NCBI GenBank assembly: GCA_910584865.1
Contig: CAJUCE010000022.1
Span: 1 to 64,000, forward strand
Length of the DNA: 64,000 nt
Reading direction: 5' to 3'
Origin: an uncultured Acetatifactor sp.
GTDB lineage: Bacteria > Bacillota > Clostridia > Lachnospirales > Lachnospiraceae
In this document: positions 23,291 through 32,080 of the stretch, piece after piece
Numbering within the stretch: the first letter of the stretch is position 1
Layout of the letters: every line of letters begins with the position of its first letter
The notes under the pieces: generated by a model
Told to the model about the DNA's origin: nothing
What the model saw: only the letters and a program-made list of their open reading frames with translations
Database searches by the model: none
Translations under genes and position numbers: made by a program

Positions 23291-25558
23291 ATGATCATGA
23301 AAAAGAACAGAGCAATCGTAGTGCTGCTTTGTATACTGCTCATACTGGCAGGCGTCACATACATTGACATCTTCGGTGCGAATCCGGAAGGCGGCGGCAG
23401 CATCTCAGATATCAATCTGGGACTGGACCTGGCAGGCGGTGTCAGCATTACGTATCAGGTAGTAGGCGATGAGGAGCCTTCTGCCACCGACATGAACGAT
23501 ACCATTGCAAAGCTGCAGAAGCGTGTGGAGGGGTATAGCACCGAGGCGATTGTGTACCAGGAGGGTTCGGACAGAATCAATATTGAGATCCCGGGTGTCA
23601 GCGATGCCAATGCGATTCTGCAGGAGCTGGGCAGACCCGGCACCCTGTATTTTATCTCTCAGACGGACCCGGAAGGAAATCTGAATTACAGCCAGCAGAC
23701 AGTGCAGAATGCGGACGGCACATACGGCATCGGCTATGTGTTGACCAAATCCATCGATGAATTGTTGGAGAACGGCTCTATCCTGGTGCAGGGCACGGAT
23801 GTGAGCAGTGCCTCTGCCGGCAGTGTGCAGACACAGATGGGATCCGAGTTTGTGGTAAGCCTGACCATGACGGAAGAGGGAAAGGCGAAGTTTACCCAGG
23901 CTACCCAGAATGCATTTGACAAAGGAGAGAGTCTCGCCATTTACTATGACGGAAATATTATCAGCGCGCCCGGTGTAAATGCAGTAATCACGGACGGCAG
24001 CGCTCAGATTTCTCCTATGGAATCCTATGAGCGGGCGGAAAGCCTGGCCTCCACCATTCGAATCGGCGGCCTGAAGCTGGAGCTGGAGGAATTGCATTCC
24101 AAGGTTGTGGGAGCGCAGCTGGGTGTGGAAGCCATTGACACCAGCTTAAAGGCAGGCGCTATCGGTCTGGTGATCGTGATTTTGTTTATGATTGGCGTCT
24201 ATCTGATCCCCGGTGTGGCTTCCGCCATTGGACTGCTGTTCTATGTAGCAACGGTTATTTTGCTGCTGAACGGATTTGATATGACTTTGACCTTGTCGGG
24301 TGTGGCAGGTATTATTTTGTCTATCGGTATGGCTGTAGACGCAAATGTGATTATTTTTGCGCGTATCCGCGAGGAACTGGCTACGGGCAAGACTGTGAGA
24401 AACGCTGTTAAGATCGGATTTGATAAAGCGTTGTCCGCTATTATTGACGGCAATATCACCACATTGATCGCGGCGGGGGTGCTGCTTCTCTTAGGACCGG
24501 GTACGGTAAAAGGCTTTGCCCAGACACTGGCTTTGGGTATCGTTCTTTCCATGTTTACGGCTCTGGTGGTGACCAGATATCTGATTTATGCATTTTATGC
24601 CCTGGGACTTAAGAGCGAGAAGTTTTACGGAATAGGGAAGGAACATAAAGTATTGAATATCCTCTCGAAGAAAGGGATCTTCTTCGGTGCTTCTCTTGCC
24701 GTGATTGCTGCCGGATTTATTGTAATGGGGGTAAATAAGGTTTCCTCCGGGGATGCGCTGAACTACAGCCTGGAATTTAAGGGCGGTACAGCCACTACGG
24801 TTACCTTTCAGGAGGCTATGACACTGGAAAAAGCCACTGAGGAAGTGGTTCCTCATATAGAAGAGGTCACAGGAAGCGCAGTTCAGGTTCAGACCGTTCA
24901 GGATTCCAATGAGGTAATTTTCAAGACAAATTCGCTCAGCATAGACCAGAGAACAGCTTTGAACCAGATGTTTGTAGATACCTTCGGGGTGGATGAGAAG
25001 ATGATTACCTCCGAAACCATCAGCTCCACTATCAGCGATGAAATGAAATCGGATACGATCATCGCGGTTGTGGTTGCCATCGTCTGTATGCTGATTTACA
25101 TCAGGATTCGGTTCAGCGATATTCGTTTCGGTATCAGCAGTATCATTGCTCTGATTCATGATGTATTGGTGGTGCTGGCCTTCTACGCTGCGGCCAGGGT
25201 TTCCGTGAGCAATACCTTTGTCGCCTGTATGCTGACGATTGTAGGATATTCCATCAATGCCACCATCGTAATCTTTGACCGTATCCGTGAGAATATGGCA
25301 GGCATGACCCACAAGGATGACCTGAAGGCGATCGTGAACAAGAGCATTACGCAGACCATGTCCAGGAGTATTTTTACTTCTTTGACCACCTTTATCATGG
25401 TGGCGGTGCTGTATATCCTGGGTGTTACCAGTATTCGGGATTTTGCTCTGCCTTTGATGGTAGGTATCGTCTGCGGCGCATACTCTTCCATCTGCCTGGC
25501 CGGCAGCCTTTGGTATTTGCTTCGTATTAAATTTGCTCCGAAAAAGAAAGATAAATAA
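23291..25558 (+). CDS. secDF: Protein translocase subunit SecDF (fused)
   Basis: SecDF uses the proton gradient to pull exported proteins through SecYEG. This is a single 755-residue fusion. The SecD part has TM1 (AIVVLLCILLILAGV), the periplasmic-type P1 domain (LDLAGGVSITYQV...), and the TM block with SIGMAVDANVIIFARIREE. The SecF part begins after about residue 445 (NYSLEFKGGT, YSINATIVIFDRIREN). Both D5-type motifs (AVDANVIIF and INATIVIFDR) are intact. ATG 23291 (or 23297) follows AAAGGAACGA. An upstream open frame runs into the palindromic repeat and is not used. A terminator follows. Confidence 0.96.
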   Translation: MIMKKNRAIVVLLCILLILAGVTYIDIFGANPEGGGSISDINLGLDLAGGVSITYQVVGDEEPSATDMNDTIAKLQKRVEGYSTEAIVYQEGSDRINIEIPGVSDANAILQELGRPGTLYFISQTDPEGNLNYSQQTVQNADGTYGIGYVLTKSIDELLENGSILVQGTDVSSASAGSVQTQMGSEFVVSLTMTEEGKAKFTQATQNAFDKGESLAIYYDGNIISAPGVNAVITDGSAQISPMESYERAESLASTIRIGGLKLELEELHSKVVGAQLGVEAIDTSLKAGAIGLVIVILFMIGVYLIPGVASAIGLLFYVATVILLLNGFDMTLTLSGVAGIILSIGMAVDANVIIFARIREELATGKTVRNAVKIGFDKALSAIIDGNITTLIAAGVLLLLGPGTVKGFAQTLALGIVLSMFTALVVTRYLIYAFYALGLKSEKFYGIGKEHKVLNILSKKGIFFGASLAVIAAGFIVMGVNKVSSGDALNYSLEFKGGTATTVTFQEAMTLEKATEEVVPHIEEVTGSAVQVQTVQDSNEVIFKTNSLSIDQRTALNQMFVDTFGVDEKMITSETISSTISDEMKSDTIIAVVVAIVCMLIYIRIRFSDIRFGISSIIALIHDVLVVLAFYAAARVSVSNTFVACMLTIVGYSINATIVIFDRIRENMAGMTHKDDLKAIVNKSITQTMSRSIFTSLTTFIMVAVLYILGVTSIRDFALPLMVGIVCGAYSSICLAGSLWYLLRIKFAPKKKDK

Positions 25559-25565
25559 TCGTATG

Positions 25566-25597
25566 AAAAACCGGCTCTTGGAAGGGGCCGGTTTTTT
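25566..25597 (+). terminator. secDF terminator
   Basis: AAAAACCGGC (25566-25575) pairs with GCCGG followed by T6 (25587-25597). Confidence 0.9.
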
Positions 25598-25629
25598 GTA
25601 CGCATTTTTGTGCACAGAAATGCTATGGT

Positions 25630-25676
25630 GTTTACAAATTAAACAGAATGTGATAAGATATGTTTACAAAGTAGAC
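25630..25676 (+). promoter_or_regulatory. Promoter with two BlaI-type dyad operators
   Basis: Two similar dyads, GTTTACAAATTAAAC (25630-25644) and GTTTACAAAGTAGAC (25662-25676), lie 32 bp apart, about three helical turns. They bracket a promoter, TTTACA (25631-25636), 17-bp spacer, TAAGAT (25654-25659). This is the expected layout for repression by the BlaI-like dimer encoded immediately downstream. Confidence 0.75.
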
Positions 25677-25703
25677 AAGACCACACGAGTCCGGGAGAGT
25701 AAA

Positions 25704-26081
25704 ATGAAAACGTTAAGTGAAGCGGAATGGAACATTATGGAGAGCCTCTGGGAATCCTCCCCGAAGATCGGGAGTCAGATTACGGCGGATATGGCAAAGC
25801 GGACGGGCTGGAGCAGAAGCACCACGCTGACCATGCTGAAGAGAATGACGGACAAGGGGCTGATTGCATGCAGGGACAATGGGCGGATGAAGGCTTACAT
25901 TCCCCTGATCGAGCGGGAGGTGGCCGTGAAGAAGGAAACGGAGAGCTTTCTGAAAAGGGTGTATCAGGGAAGTGTCAGTATGCTGGTCAGCGGTTTTGTG
26001 GAAAGGCAGAGACTGAGCCCAGAGGAACTGGCGCAGCTGCGCGACATTTTGGACAGAGCAGAGGAAGAACGGAATGAGTGA
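25704..26081 (+). CDS. BlaI/MecI/CopY family repressor
   Basis: The 125-residue winged-helix repressor begins MKTLSEAEWNIMESLWE, with the recognition helix in RSTTLTMLKRMTDKGLI, and ends with a dimerisation helix (LSPEELAQLRDILDRAEEE). BlaI proteins bind dyad operators and are removed by proteolysis when the partner M56 sensor is triggered. Its stop overlaps the M56 start by 8 bp, the usual coupled arrangement. Two candidate operators precede it, so it is probably autoregulated. No beta-lactamase gene is nearby. Confidence 0.93.
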   Translation: MKTLSEAEWNIMESLWESSPKIGSQITADMAKRTGWSRSTTLTMLKRMTDKGLIACRDNGRMKAYIPLIEREVAVKKETESFLKRVYQGSVSMLVSGFVERQRLSPEELAQLRDILDRAEEERNE

Positions 26082-28554
26082 ATGGATTTTGGCTTCGAGT
26101 ATTTTGATCTTGCTGATTATTTTTATACGTTGTCTTTTCAGAGATAAGATTGCTTTGCGGGTAAGGTATGCACTGTGGCTGGTGGTGGCGGTTCGCCTGC
26201 TGTGTCCGTTTTCAATTTCCCAGAGCAGTCTCAGCATATTGAATTTCCTGAAATGGGACATGGCTATGGCAGAAACGGAAGATCATGACCGGTTTATAGA
26301 GGGGGAAGGGGAGAAGGAAGGATCCGGCCTTGGAACAAAATCCGATGCGGAAGAGGCATTTTGGGAAGGAGAGAAGGAAGGATCCGGTCCGGGAACCATA
26401 TCCGATATGGAAGACGGGGGAGGCGCGTTTTACGGAATTTCGAAGGAGGAAAGCAAAGCGGAAGGAAAGCGTTATGAGGGACAACTGAAAATTCCGACAG
26501 GAAAAAGTAAGGCTGGAGAGGATAATCCGGCGGCGGAATCGGAAAGCAATGGGGCAGGGTATGGAAATTGGAAAGCCGCATTTATATTTGTGTGGTCAGC
26601 AGGATGCATTGCGGTTGCTTCTGCGGTGGCAGTAATCAACGGCAATTATCGCAGAAAGGTGTATAAATCGCGTATCAAATACAGAACAAATACGGAGAGT
26701 GTGCTTCCGGTGTATTTATCTGCTGTGACCGCCACGCCCTGTATGTTTGGTCTGTTCCGTCCGGCAGTTTATCTGCCCCCGGAGGTGAAAGGCGATGAGA
26801 GGAAGCTGAAATATGTATTGTGCCATGAAAATACGCATTACCTGCATTTGGATCATCTGTGGGCAGTGGTCAGGGTGATCTGTGTATGTGTCCATTGGTA
26901 TAATCCGCTGGTATGGCTGGCGGCGGAGCTTTCCAGGCAGGACTGCGAGCTGGCCTGTGATGAGAAAGCGCTGAAGCTGCTGGACAGGGAAGAACAGATT
27001 GATTATGGAAGGATCCTGTTGGATTTCAGCGTACAGGGAGACGGGCTGCCGGGAGGGCTGCAGTTGTCAACGGCTGTATCCGGCGGGAAAAGACATCTAA
27101 AGGAAAGGCTCCTGATGATTGTGGGGCATCCCCGCAGGCCGGTGAGCGCAGTAATCTTGACTGCGGCGATGGTCCTGGTGGTATCGGCGGCTACTTTTAC
27201 AGACAGTGTAAGGAATCAGGAGATTTCGGAAGAGATTCCTGAAGTTGAAGATATGGATGAAACGCAGAATATGAAAGGGGCGGACGGTTCAGGTGACCGG
27301 CCGGAGACCGGAACCGGAGAGCATGGCGTTCAGAATACATCCATTGTCTCCGTTGACTTGAATGACGGGGAAGATTATATTTTGAAGATCGGCGGGGAAA
27401 TTGTAGGAGAAGACGGCAGTTATCGGATCGGACAGATGGATTTGAACAGGATCCGGGGCCGGAAAGAGGAGACAATACAGACCGTCCGTCTGGAGGATGT
27501 GAAGGTTTTATACACCAGACCGCTGGCGGAAATCAAAAGTGACGGAGGGGATATGTGGGCCTGTTCTTCGGCTGAAGAGGCTTTATTTGCGAAGGCTTTA
27601 TGTACGGCAGAGAGTTTACCGGAATATGCTGCAGAGAAGTTTCAGGGGAAAGAAAACGGAAAGACTGTGGCAGAGCTTTTTACAGGCGGGATTCTGGTGG
27701 CGGATTTGAATTTTGACGGTTATCAGGATTTCGGTCTGCAGGGCAGGAGCGAGACCGGTAATGTACCTTATTATTGTTTCCTCTGGAATCCTTCGGAGGG
27801 GCAGTTTGAACCCGCATACAGGATTCCGAATCTTTCGGTGGATGAAGAGGCACGGATGCTTTTGAGCGAAACCAGTGACGGAGAGGAGCTGCAATCCGTA
27901 AAATACTATAGATTTGACGAGAACCGGATGTTGCATATGGTGCGCTATACGGAAAAGAATCAGGCGCCGGATGCTCTGTTTCCCACATTGGATCTGACTT
28001 ATTGTGAAGTTCCATATGGACTGCCGGCAGTGGACGAATGGGATTACGGCACCCGCTACGGAGGCGCGCTTGCACAGCGTTTTGTCTATTGGGCAAAAGA
28101 GGCGCTTACGGAACTTTACGAATGGAGCGGTACGAAGCTGGATACCGTATGTTTTACCATGACGGATTTCGGAGATATATGTTTCGCTAATACGCCGGAA
28201 GATATAAAAGCTTCCAGAACTTTTTATGATAGATGCTACGGGGAGCAGGCGGGGTTTCGATCCTGCATCCCTAACATGAGTCTGTCGACGGAACGCGTGG
28301 TATGGTATTCGCCGGTGGTTCAATGGAGAGTCCCTGAGAATTTGAAGCAGATGACGGATGAGGAAGTGGTTTTGTGGTATTTTGCCAGATCCGCTGTGGC
28401 AGAGGGGGAGACCATGGCAGCCATTGAGCGCAGCAATGTGGGAAGCTATATCATAAAAACAGAAGTGGGAAATTATTATGAAATGGCCCTGGAAGCATCT
28501 ACCAGGGAAGTACATGATATTTATGGTCCTTATGACGACTATCCGGACCACTGA
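26074..28554 (+). CDS. M56 family sensor metalloprotease (BlaR1-like) with atypical C-terminal domain
   Basis: The 826-residue protein has N-terminal helices, then the M56 zinc-protease core: CHENTHYLHLDHLW contains HExxH (HENTH), followed by HWYNPLVWLAAELSRQDCELACDEKAL. Another membrane helix (about residues 355-372) leads to a roughly 450-residue extracellular region. This region does not show the penicillin-binding SxxK pattern of BlaR1; it contains LNFDGYQDFGLQG and many aromatic residues and probably senses something else. An insert at residues about 75-125 repeats GEKEGSG with a 60-bp DNA period (26311 and 26371). On activation it should cleave the BlaI partner. Confidence 0.88.
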   Translation: MSEWILASSILILLIIFIRCLFRDKIALRVRYALWLVVAVRLLCPFSISQSSLSILNFLKWDMAMAETEDHDRFIEGEGEKEGSGLGTKSDAEEAFWEGEKEGSGPGTISDMEDGGGAFYGISKEESKAEGKRYEGQLKIPTGKSKAGEDNPAAESESNGAGYGNWKAAFIFVWSAGCIAVASAVAVINGNYRRKVYKSRIKYRTNTESVLPVYLSAVTATPCMFGLFRPAVYLPPEVKGDERKLKYVLCHENTHYLHLDHLWAVVRVICVCVHWYNPLVWLAAELSRQDCELACDEKALKLLDREEQIDYGRILLDFSVQGDGLPGGLQLSTAVSGGKRHLKERLLMIVGHPRRPVSAVILTAAMVLVVSAATFTDSVRNQEISEEIPEVEDMDETQNMKGADGSGDRPETGTGEHGVQNTSIVSVDLNDGEDYILKIGGEIVGEDGSYRIGQMDLNRIRGRKEETIQTVRLEDVKVLYTRPLAEIKSDGGDMWACSSAEEALFAKALCTAESLPEYAAEKFQGKENGKTVAELFTGGILVADLNFDGYQDFGLQGRSETGNVPYYCFLWNPSEGQFEPAYRIPNLSVDEEARMLLSETSDGEELQSVKYYRFDENRMLHMVRYTEKNQAPDALFPTLDLTYCEVPYGLPAVDEWDYGTRYGGALAQRFVYWAKEALTELYEWSGTKLDTVCFTMTDFGDICFANTPEDIKASRTFYDRCYGEQAGFRSCIPNMSLSTERVVWYSPVVQWRVPENLKQMTDEEVVLWYFARSAVAEGETMAAIERSNVGSYIIKTEVGNYYEMALEASTREVHDIYGPYDDYPDH

Positions 28555-28709
28555 CTGCGGGCCGGAGCCAAAGCAGCACGAAGAGCATGGGCATGAGGAA
28601 GGCGGGAGCATTGGAATACGCTCGGAACGGAATGCGTGAGGGGCATATGAGAAAATGTGTGTGACAAAAACGTAATAAGAAAGCAGCTCCAGAATAGAGG
28701 GAAATACAA

Positions 28710-28880
28710 GTGCAATGGAAGATCAAGTACAAAAGGTACATATATGGCGGAATAGAAAGGAAAACGAGGGACAGGCTATGGAGAAGAGCAGGGATCCTGG
28801 CGGTCTCTGTCTTGCTCCTGGGGGGTGTACAGGTGACGGCAGGACGGCGCCGGAGATGGTGTCCTTTAGACAGGCTGTGA
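28710..28880 (+). CDS. Small hypothetical protein with signal-anchor-like helix
   Basis: GTG 28710 with GAGGG about 8 bp upstream opens a 56-residue frame: a strongly basic N-terminus (KIKYKRY, ERKTRDRLWRR), a hydrophobic segment (GILAVSVLLLGGVQVTA) and a short basic end. This is the shape of a signal peptide or single-pass micro-protein. It could equally be the 5' remnant of a larger secreted protein whose body has been lost. Low confidence. Confidence 0.35.
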   Translation: MQWKIKYKRYIYGGIERKTRDRLWRRAGILAVSVLLLGGVQVTAGRRRRWCPLDRL

Positions 28881-28956
28881 AAGTCGGAGACCGGCCTTAA
28901 AATAGTCGGAAACAGTCGGAACAGGCCGTAATACGGGCTGGAATGCGAAATTCTAC

Positions 28957-28985
28957 TTGACTTCCACGGAAATTATTGGTAGACT
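28957..28985 (+). promoter_or_regulatory. Promoter of the kinase-like gene
   Basis: TTGACT (28957-28962), 17-bp spacer, TAGACT (28980-28985). Confidence 0.65.
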
Positions 28986-29026
28986 TATAACGTTGTGTAC
29001 GCTTTAAAAAGGCAGGGGGTATGAAA

Positions 29027-30109
29027 ATGAGTCAGGTTTTAGAGATCGCAGATCATTTTGATTTGAACGGAAAGGCTGTCAGTGCCGAGAGCTATGGCGG
29101 AGGTCATATTAACGATACATTTTTACTGAAAACCGATGCCGGAGAAAATTATATATTACAGAGCATCAACACTTCAGTCTTTAAGGACGCGGAAGCTTTG
29201 ATGAACAATATCATGAAGGTAACCGATTTTATAAAGGGGAAAATCGCGGCAGAAGGCGGGGATCCTCAGAGGGGAACCTTAAGCGTGGTATTGAATAAGG
29301 ACGGCGGAACACTGTATCGGGAGGGAGCGGCCTGTTGGCGCGTTTATACCTTTATTCCCAAGACAGTGACGCTGCAGACTTGTGAAAATGAGGATCAGTT
29401 TTATGCCAGCGCATGTGCCTTCGGGCATTTTCAGAAGCTGCTGGCGGATTTCCCGGCGGATACGTTATTTGAGTCTATTCCCAATTTCCATAACACCAAG
29501 TCGCGATATCTGGACTTTGAGGCCGCGGTATCGGAGGATGTGTGCGGAAGGGCTGCTCTAGTGGCGCAGGAGATTGCTTTTGTCCGCGACAGGAAGGAAT
29601 TTGCAGCTACGTTGGTGGATATGCAGGAGCGGGGAGAATTGCCGCTGCGTGTAACCCACAATGACACCAAGCTGAATAATGTACTTTTTGATGAGGAGAG
29701 CGGTCTGCCCTTGGCTGTGGTGGATCTGGACACCGTGATGCCAGGCCTATCCATCAATGATTTCGGCGACAGCATTCGTTTCGGAGCAACTTATGCTGCG
29801 GAGGACGAGACAGACCTCGGCAAAGTGCATTTTGAGATAGAGCTTTTTGAGTGTTATACGAAGGGATTCTTGGGCGAGTGCGGGTCTCTTATGACGGAAA
29901 ATGAGAAGAAAATGCTTCCTGTGGGCGCGATGATGATGACCTTTGAGTGCGGAATGCGTTTCCTGACAGATTACCTGAAGGGAGATACCTATTTTAAGAT
30001 TCATCGGGAGGGGCATAATCTTGACCGCTGCCGCACCCAGTTTAAGCTGGTCAGCGAGATGGAACAGGCTTTAGAGGCTATGGATGAGATTGTAAAGAAA
30101 TATAGCTGA
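29027..30109 (+). CDS. Aminoglycoside-phosphotransferase-fold kinase, NahK-like
   Basis: About 360 residues. The fold is seen in the N-lobe GGGHINDTFLL and ILQSINTSVFKD, the catalytic loop RVTHNDTKLNNVLFD (HxDxxxxN form) and the metal-binding DLDTVMPG. This combination (LQSINTSVF, HNDTKLNN) resembles N-acetylhexosamine 1-kinase, which phosphorylates GlcNAc or GalNAc at C1 in mucin-sugar salvage; other small sugars or alcohols are possible. Start ATG 29027 is preferred because AGGGGG lies 7 bp upstream; ATG 29021 lies too close. No sugar-utilisation partners are adjacent. A long structured terminator follows. Confidence 0.82.
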   Translation: MSQVLEIADHFDLNGKAVSAESYGGGHINDTFLLKTDAGENYILQSINTSVFKDAEALMNNIMKVTDFIKGKIAAEGGDPQRGTLSVVLNKDGGTLYREGAACWRVYTFIPKTVTLQTCENEDQFYASACAFGHFQKLLADFPADTLFESIPNFHNTKSRYLDFEAAVSEDVCGRAALVAQEIAFVRDRKEFAATLVDMQERGELPLRVTHNDTKLNNVLFDEESGLPLAVVDLDTVMPGLSINDFGDSIRFGATYAAEDETDLGKVHFEIELFECYTKGFLGECGSLMTENEKKMLPVGAMMMTFECGMRFLTDYLKGDTYFKIHREGHNLDRCRTQFKLVSEMEQALEAMDEIVKKYS

Positions 30110-30174
30110 TTGCGGATGCATGCTTGATGTGGTGGAGAGAACGGTTTGACGCAATGAAGTAAATGAAATGATAG

Positions 30175-30239
30175 GCCCTGAGCGGCTGCCGAGGTGTGGA
30201 AGTATCGATGATACTTTAGGCAGTTGCTCAGGGCTTTTT
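30175..30239 (+). terminator. Composite terminator
   Basis: GCCCTGAGC (30175-30183) pairs with GCTCAGGGC (30226-30234), then T5. Inside it, CTGCC pairs with GGCAG, and AAGTATC (30200-30206) with GATACTT (30210-30216). A long, well-formed structure. Confidence 0.85.
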
Positions 30240-30275
30240 AACATTATCGGAACTTATTCTGTGTTTTCAAATAGA

Positions 30276-30435
30276 TCAATGATTTCCGTAAAGCATCAGA
30301 TTCTCAACGATTTCATCATCAGAATAATCAAAAAGTTCCTTGATGATGAGCGCACCGATTTTCAGCTTTAACAAGAACCGAATCCAGTTTTCCGGCTTTA
30401 ACAAGAAGCAAATCCAGTTTTTCACTATCAGTCAT
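30276..30435 (-). mobile_element. Remnant of an IS1182-type transposase
   Basis: In one reverse frame the sequence reads KIGALIIKELFDYSDDEIVENLML before a stop (complement of 30276-30278), which matches the N-terminal region of IS1182-family DDE transposases. In another frame, an ATG (complement of 30433-30435) behind GGGGAGG begins MTDSEKLDLLL, followed by two tandem near-copies of a roughly 33-bp unit (GKLDSVLVKA-like). The two frames do not join, and no catalytic DDE part exists, so this is a short decayed fragment. Confidence 0.65.
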
Positions 30436-30545
30436 ACCTGCGTACCTCCCCTACTATATTTAATATATGAAATTCAGAATACAAAGCTTATCTTTATTCA
30501 GAGTACGTTTTCGTTCGTTTTTTCACTCGTTTTTCTTCCGGCTCC

Positions 30546-31562
30546 TTACTTTTCCGGGTGGGTGAGCAGCGCTTTAATCTGCCCTTGCAGCACTTTTATT
30601 TCCTCCTGCAGCTTTAGATTTTCTTCCTGCTGCTGTTTCAACTCCTCTTTCAATTCACCGATCATATATTTGACGGTATTGCGGTCCATAATGCTTAAGG
30701 CTTCTGAATACATGGCGACCATCTCCTTTGGATTGTAGCGGAAATTAACGATATTTTTGCAGAGCTTCTGGAAGAATGGATAGATGCTGATGATGCGGAG
30801 AATGTCCTCCGGGGTGTCGGAGGCTAGAAAGTACAGCCACGCTTCCAGTTCGTTAAAAGTATTATGCGGCATGTCACGGAATATATCAAGTGGAATATAG
30901 ATAAAATTTTCCATAGAACTCAATTTCAGGTCGGTATTAAAGGAAAAATGGGAACGGTGTATGTACTGGTCCGGGTACCAGTGAAATAGGCCGGAATTTT
31001 TTCCATGAGTATTATGATATAGACAGGCCGGATATTCTGATAGGAGAAGACTTTTCCCAGTCTTTTCCGTGCAAGGTCATATTGCCGCACCAGTAAATCG
31101 GCTCCGTAGCAAAATCCTCTCTTGATCGGAAAGTCATACCCAATCCGCTGTATTTCCACAGCAAGGAGACTTCCGTCTTCCAATGACACCAGAACATCCA
31201 TAATACTCAGAGAGCCGTCTGAGGAGATTCTTGTCCGTCCTTTCCCGGGGAAGTACTTCCTGTAAATGCGCAGTCTGTTCCAGGATGCAGGAGAGCAGTC
31301 TGTCCAGTCGCTCAGGGTGGTGGTCAGGATGGAAGAGATATTGAAAGAAGGGGTCATAGGTAATCTTCAGTCCCCGATTGTCCAGGCAGAATCCCAGAAA
31401 GGCCTCCTGTTCTGATGAAGAAAGTGCATGAAAGGTAGCGGATGCAGCCGGATCATTATGGATTTGCGCCATAATGTCGCGGAGCAGCATAGGGTCGTCC
31501 ACTGACTGAGGAAGGGATAGAAGTTGTGGAAAAATCAAAGATGCAATATTGTCTGCTGACAT
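30546..31562 (-). pseudogene. PD-(D/E)XK nuclease family transposase-like (Rpn-type), two frameshifts
   Basis: Three reverse frames together give one protein of the PDDEXK transposase-like family: MSADNIASL... through KITYDPFFQYLFHPDHHPERLDRLLS, then SDGSLSIMDVLVSLEDGSLLAVEIQRIGYDF (the D...ExQ nuclease core), then NFIYIPLDIFRDMPHNTFNELEAWL and a Gln/Glu-rich coiled coil. The first break needs removal of one base in the A-run opposite 31241-31243. The second needs one extra A opposite the six T at about 31008-31013. Both lie in homopolymers. The start (complement of 31560-31562) has a strong AAGGAGG. It is a recent pseudogene, a phase-variable gene, or sequencing error. Confidence 0.8.
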
Positions 31563-32080
31563 GAAATACCTCCTTGGAGAAAATGCCGAAGATTCGGAAT
31601 ATCACGAAAGCTCGTCTTATTGAGACTGTATCAGATAAAACGACAGGATACAGAAGCAAGTATTGGAAACAGGTTATCTGTAAACATGTATAACATAAAA
31701 TCGGAGAACTGTAAAGAAAAACAGGTGCTTCACATGTAGAAAAATAGAAAAGCAAAATTCTCAAATTTATATTTCACATACAATATAGAATAAAAAAAGT
31801 GAAGAAAAGAGGCAATGAACCACAATATCTTGTATGTGCATTTTTTCAGACAGCTTTTTTACAGCAGGTTTCGTTATGAACAAACGGTTGTCAGGACCGA
31901 TTGTCAAGACCGTGTGTGAGATGCACAAAAAGGATTGTCAGATATTGTAGATTGGTGTATATTAAATATCAAACATAGATCGGGAGAGCATCAGGCAGAT
32001 TGGACGCCGGCAGGACGGATTGTCAGAGCATAGTTGCGGTCAAGCGAAAAGAATCAACACAGGAAAAGGAAAAGCGAAAG
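31563..32080 (+). other. A/T-rich intergenic region with TTGTCAG repeats
   Basis: No coding frame is convincing. TTGTCAGGACCG (31888-31899) and TTGTCAAGACCG (31901-31912) are 13 bp apart, and TTGTCAG recurs at 31935 and 32020. The recJ promoter lies within this set. Confidence 0.5.
31935..31963 (+). promoter_or_regulatory. recJ promoter
   Basis: TTGTCA (31935-31940), 17-bp spacer, TATATT (31958-31963). The -35 overlaps one of the TTGTCAG repeats. Confidence 0.65.

Larger units (their letters stand above)
28555..29012 (+). other. Gap with one small candidate gene and a promoter
   Basis: No intact known gene is visible. The first 150 bp after the M56 stop carry nothing I can name. The region 28885-28950 repeats GTCGGA/CAGGCC-like words (AGTCGGAAACAGTCGGAACAGG). 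The promoter of the kinase-like gene lies at the end. Confidence 0.4.

Noticed and set aside
30168..30371. Forward 67-codon frame over the terminator and IS1182 remnant
   Set aside because: Runs through a terminator and is antisense to a recognisable transposase fragment.
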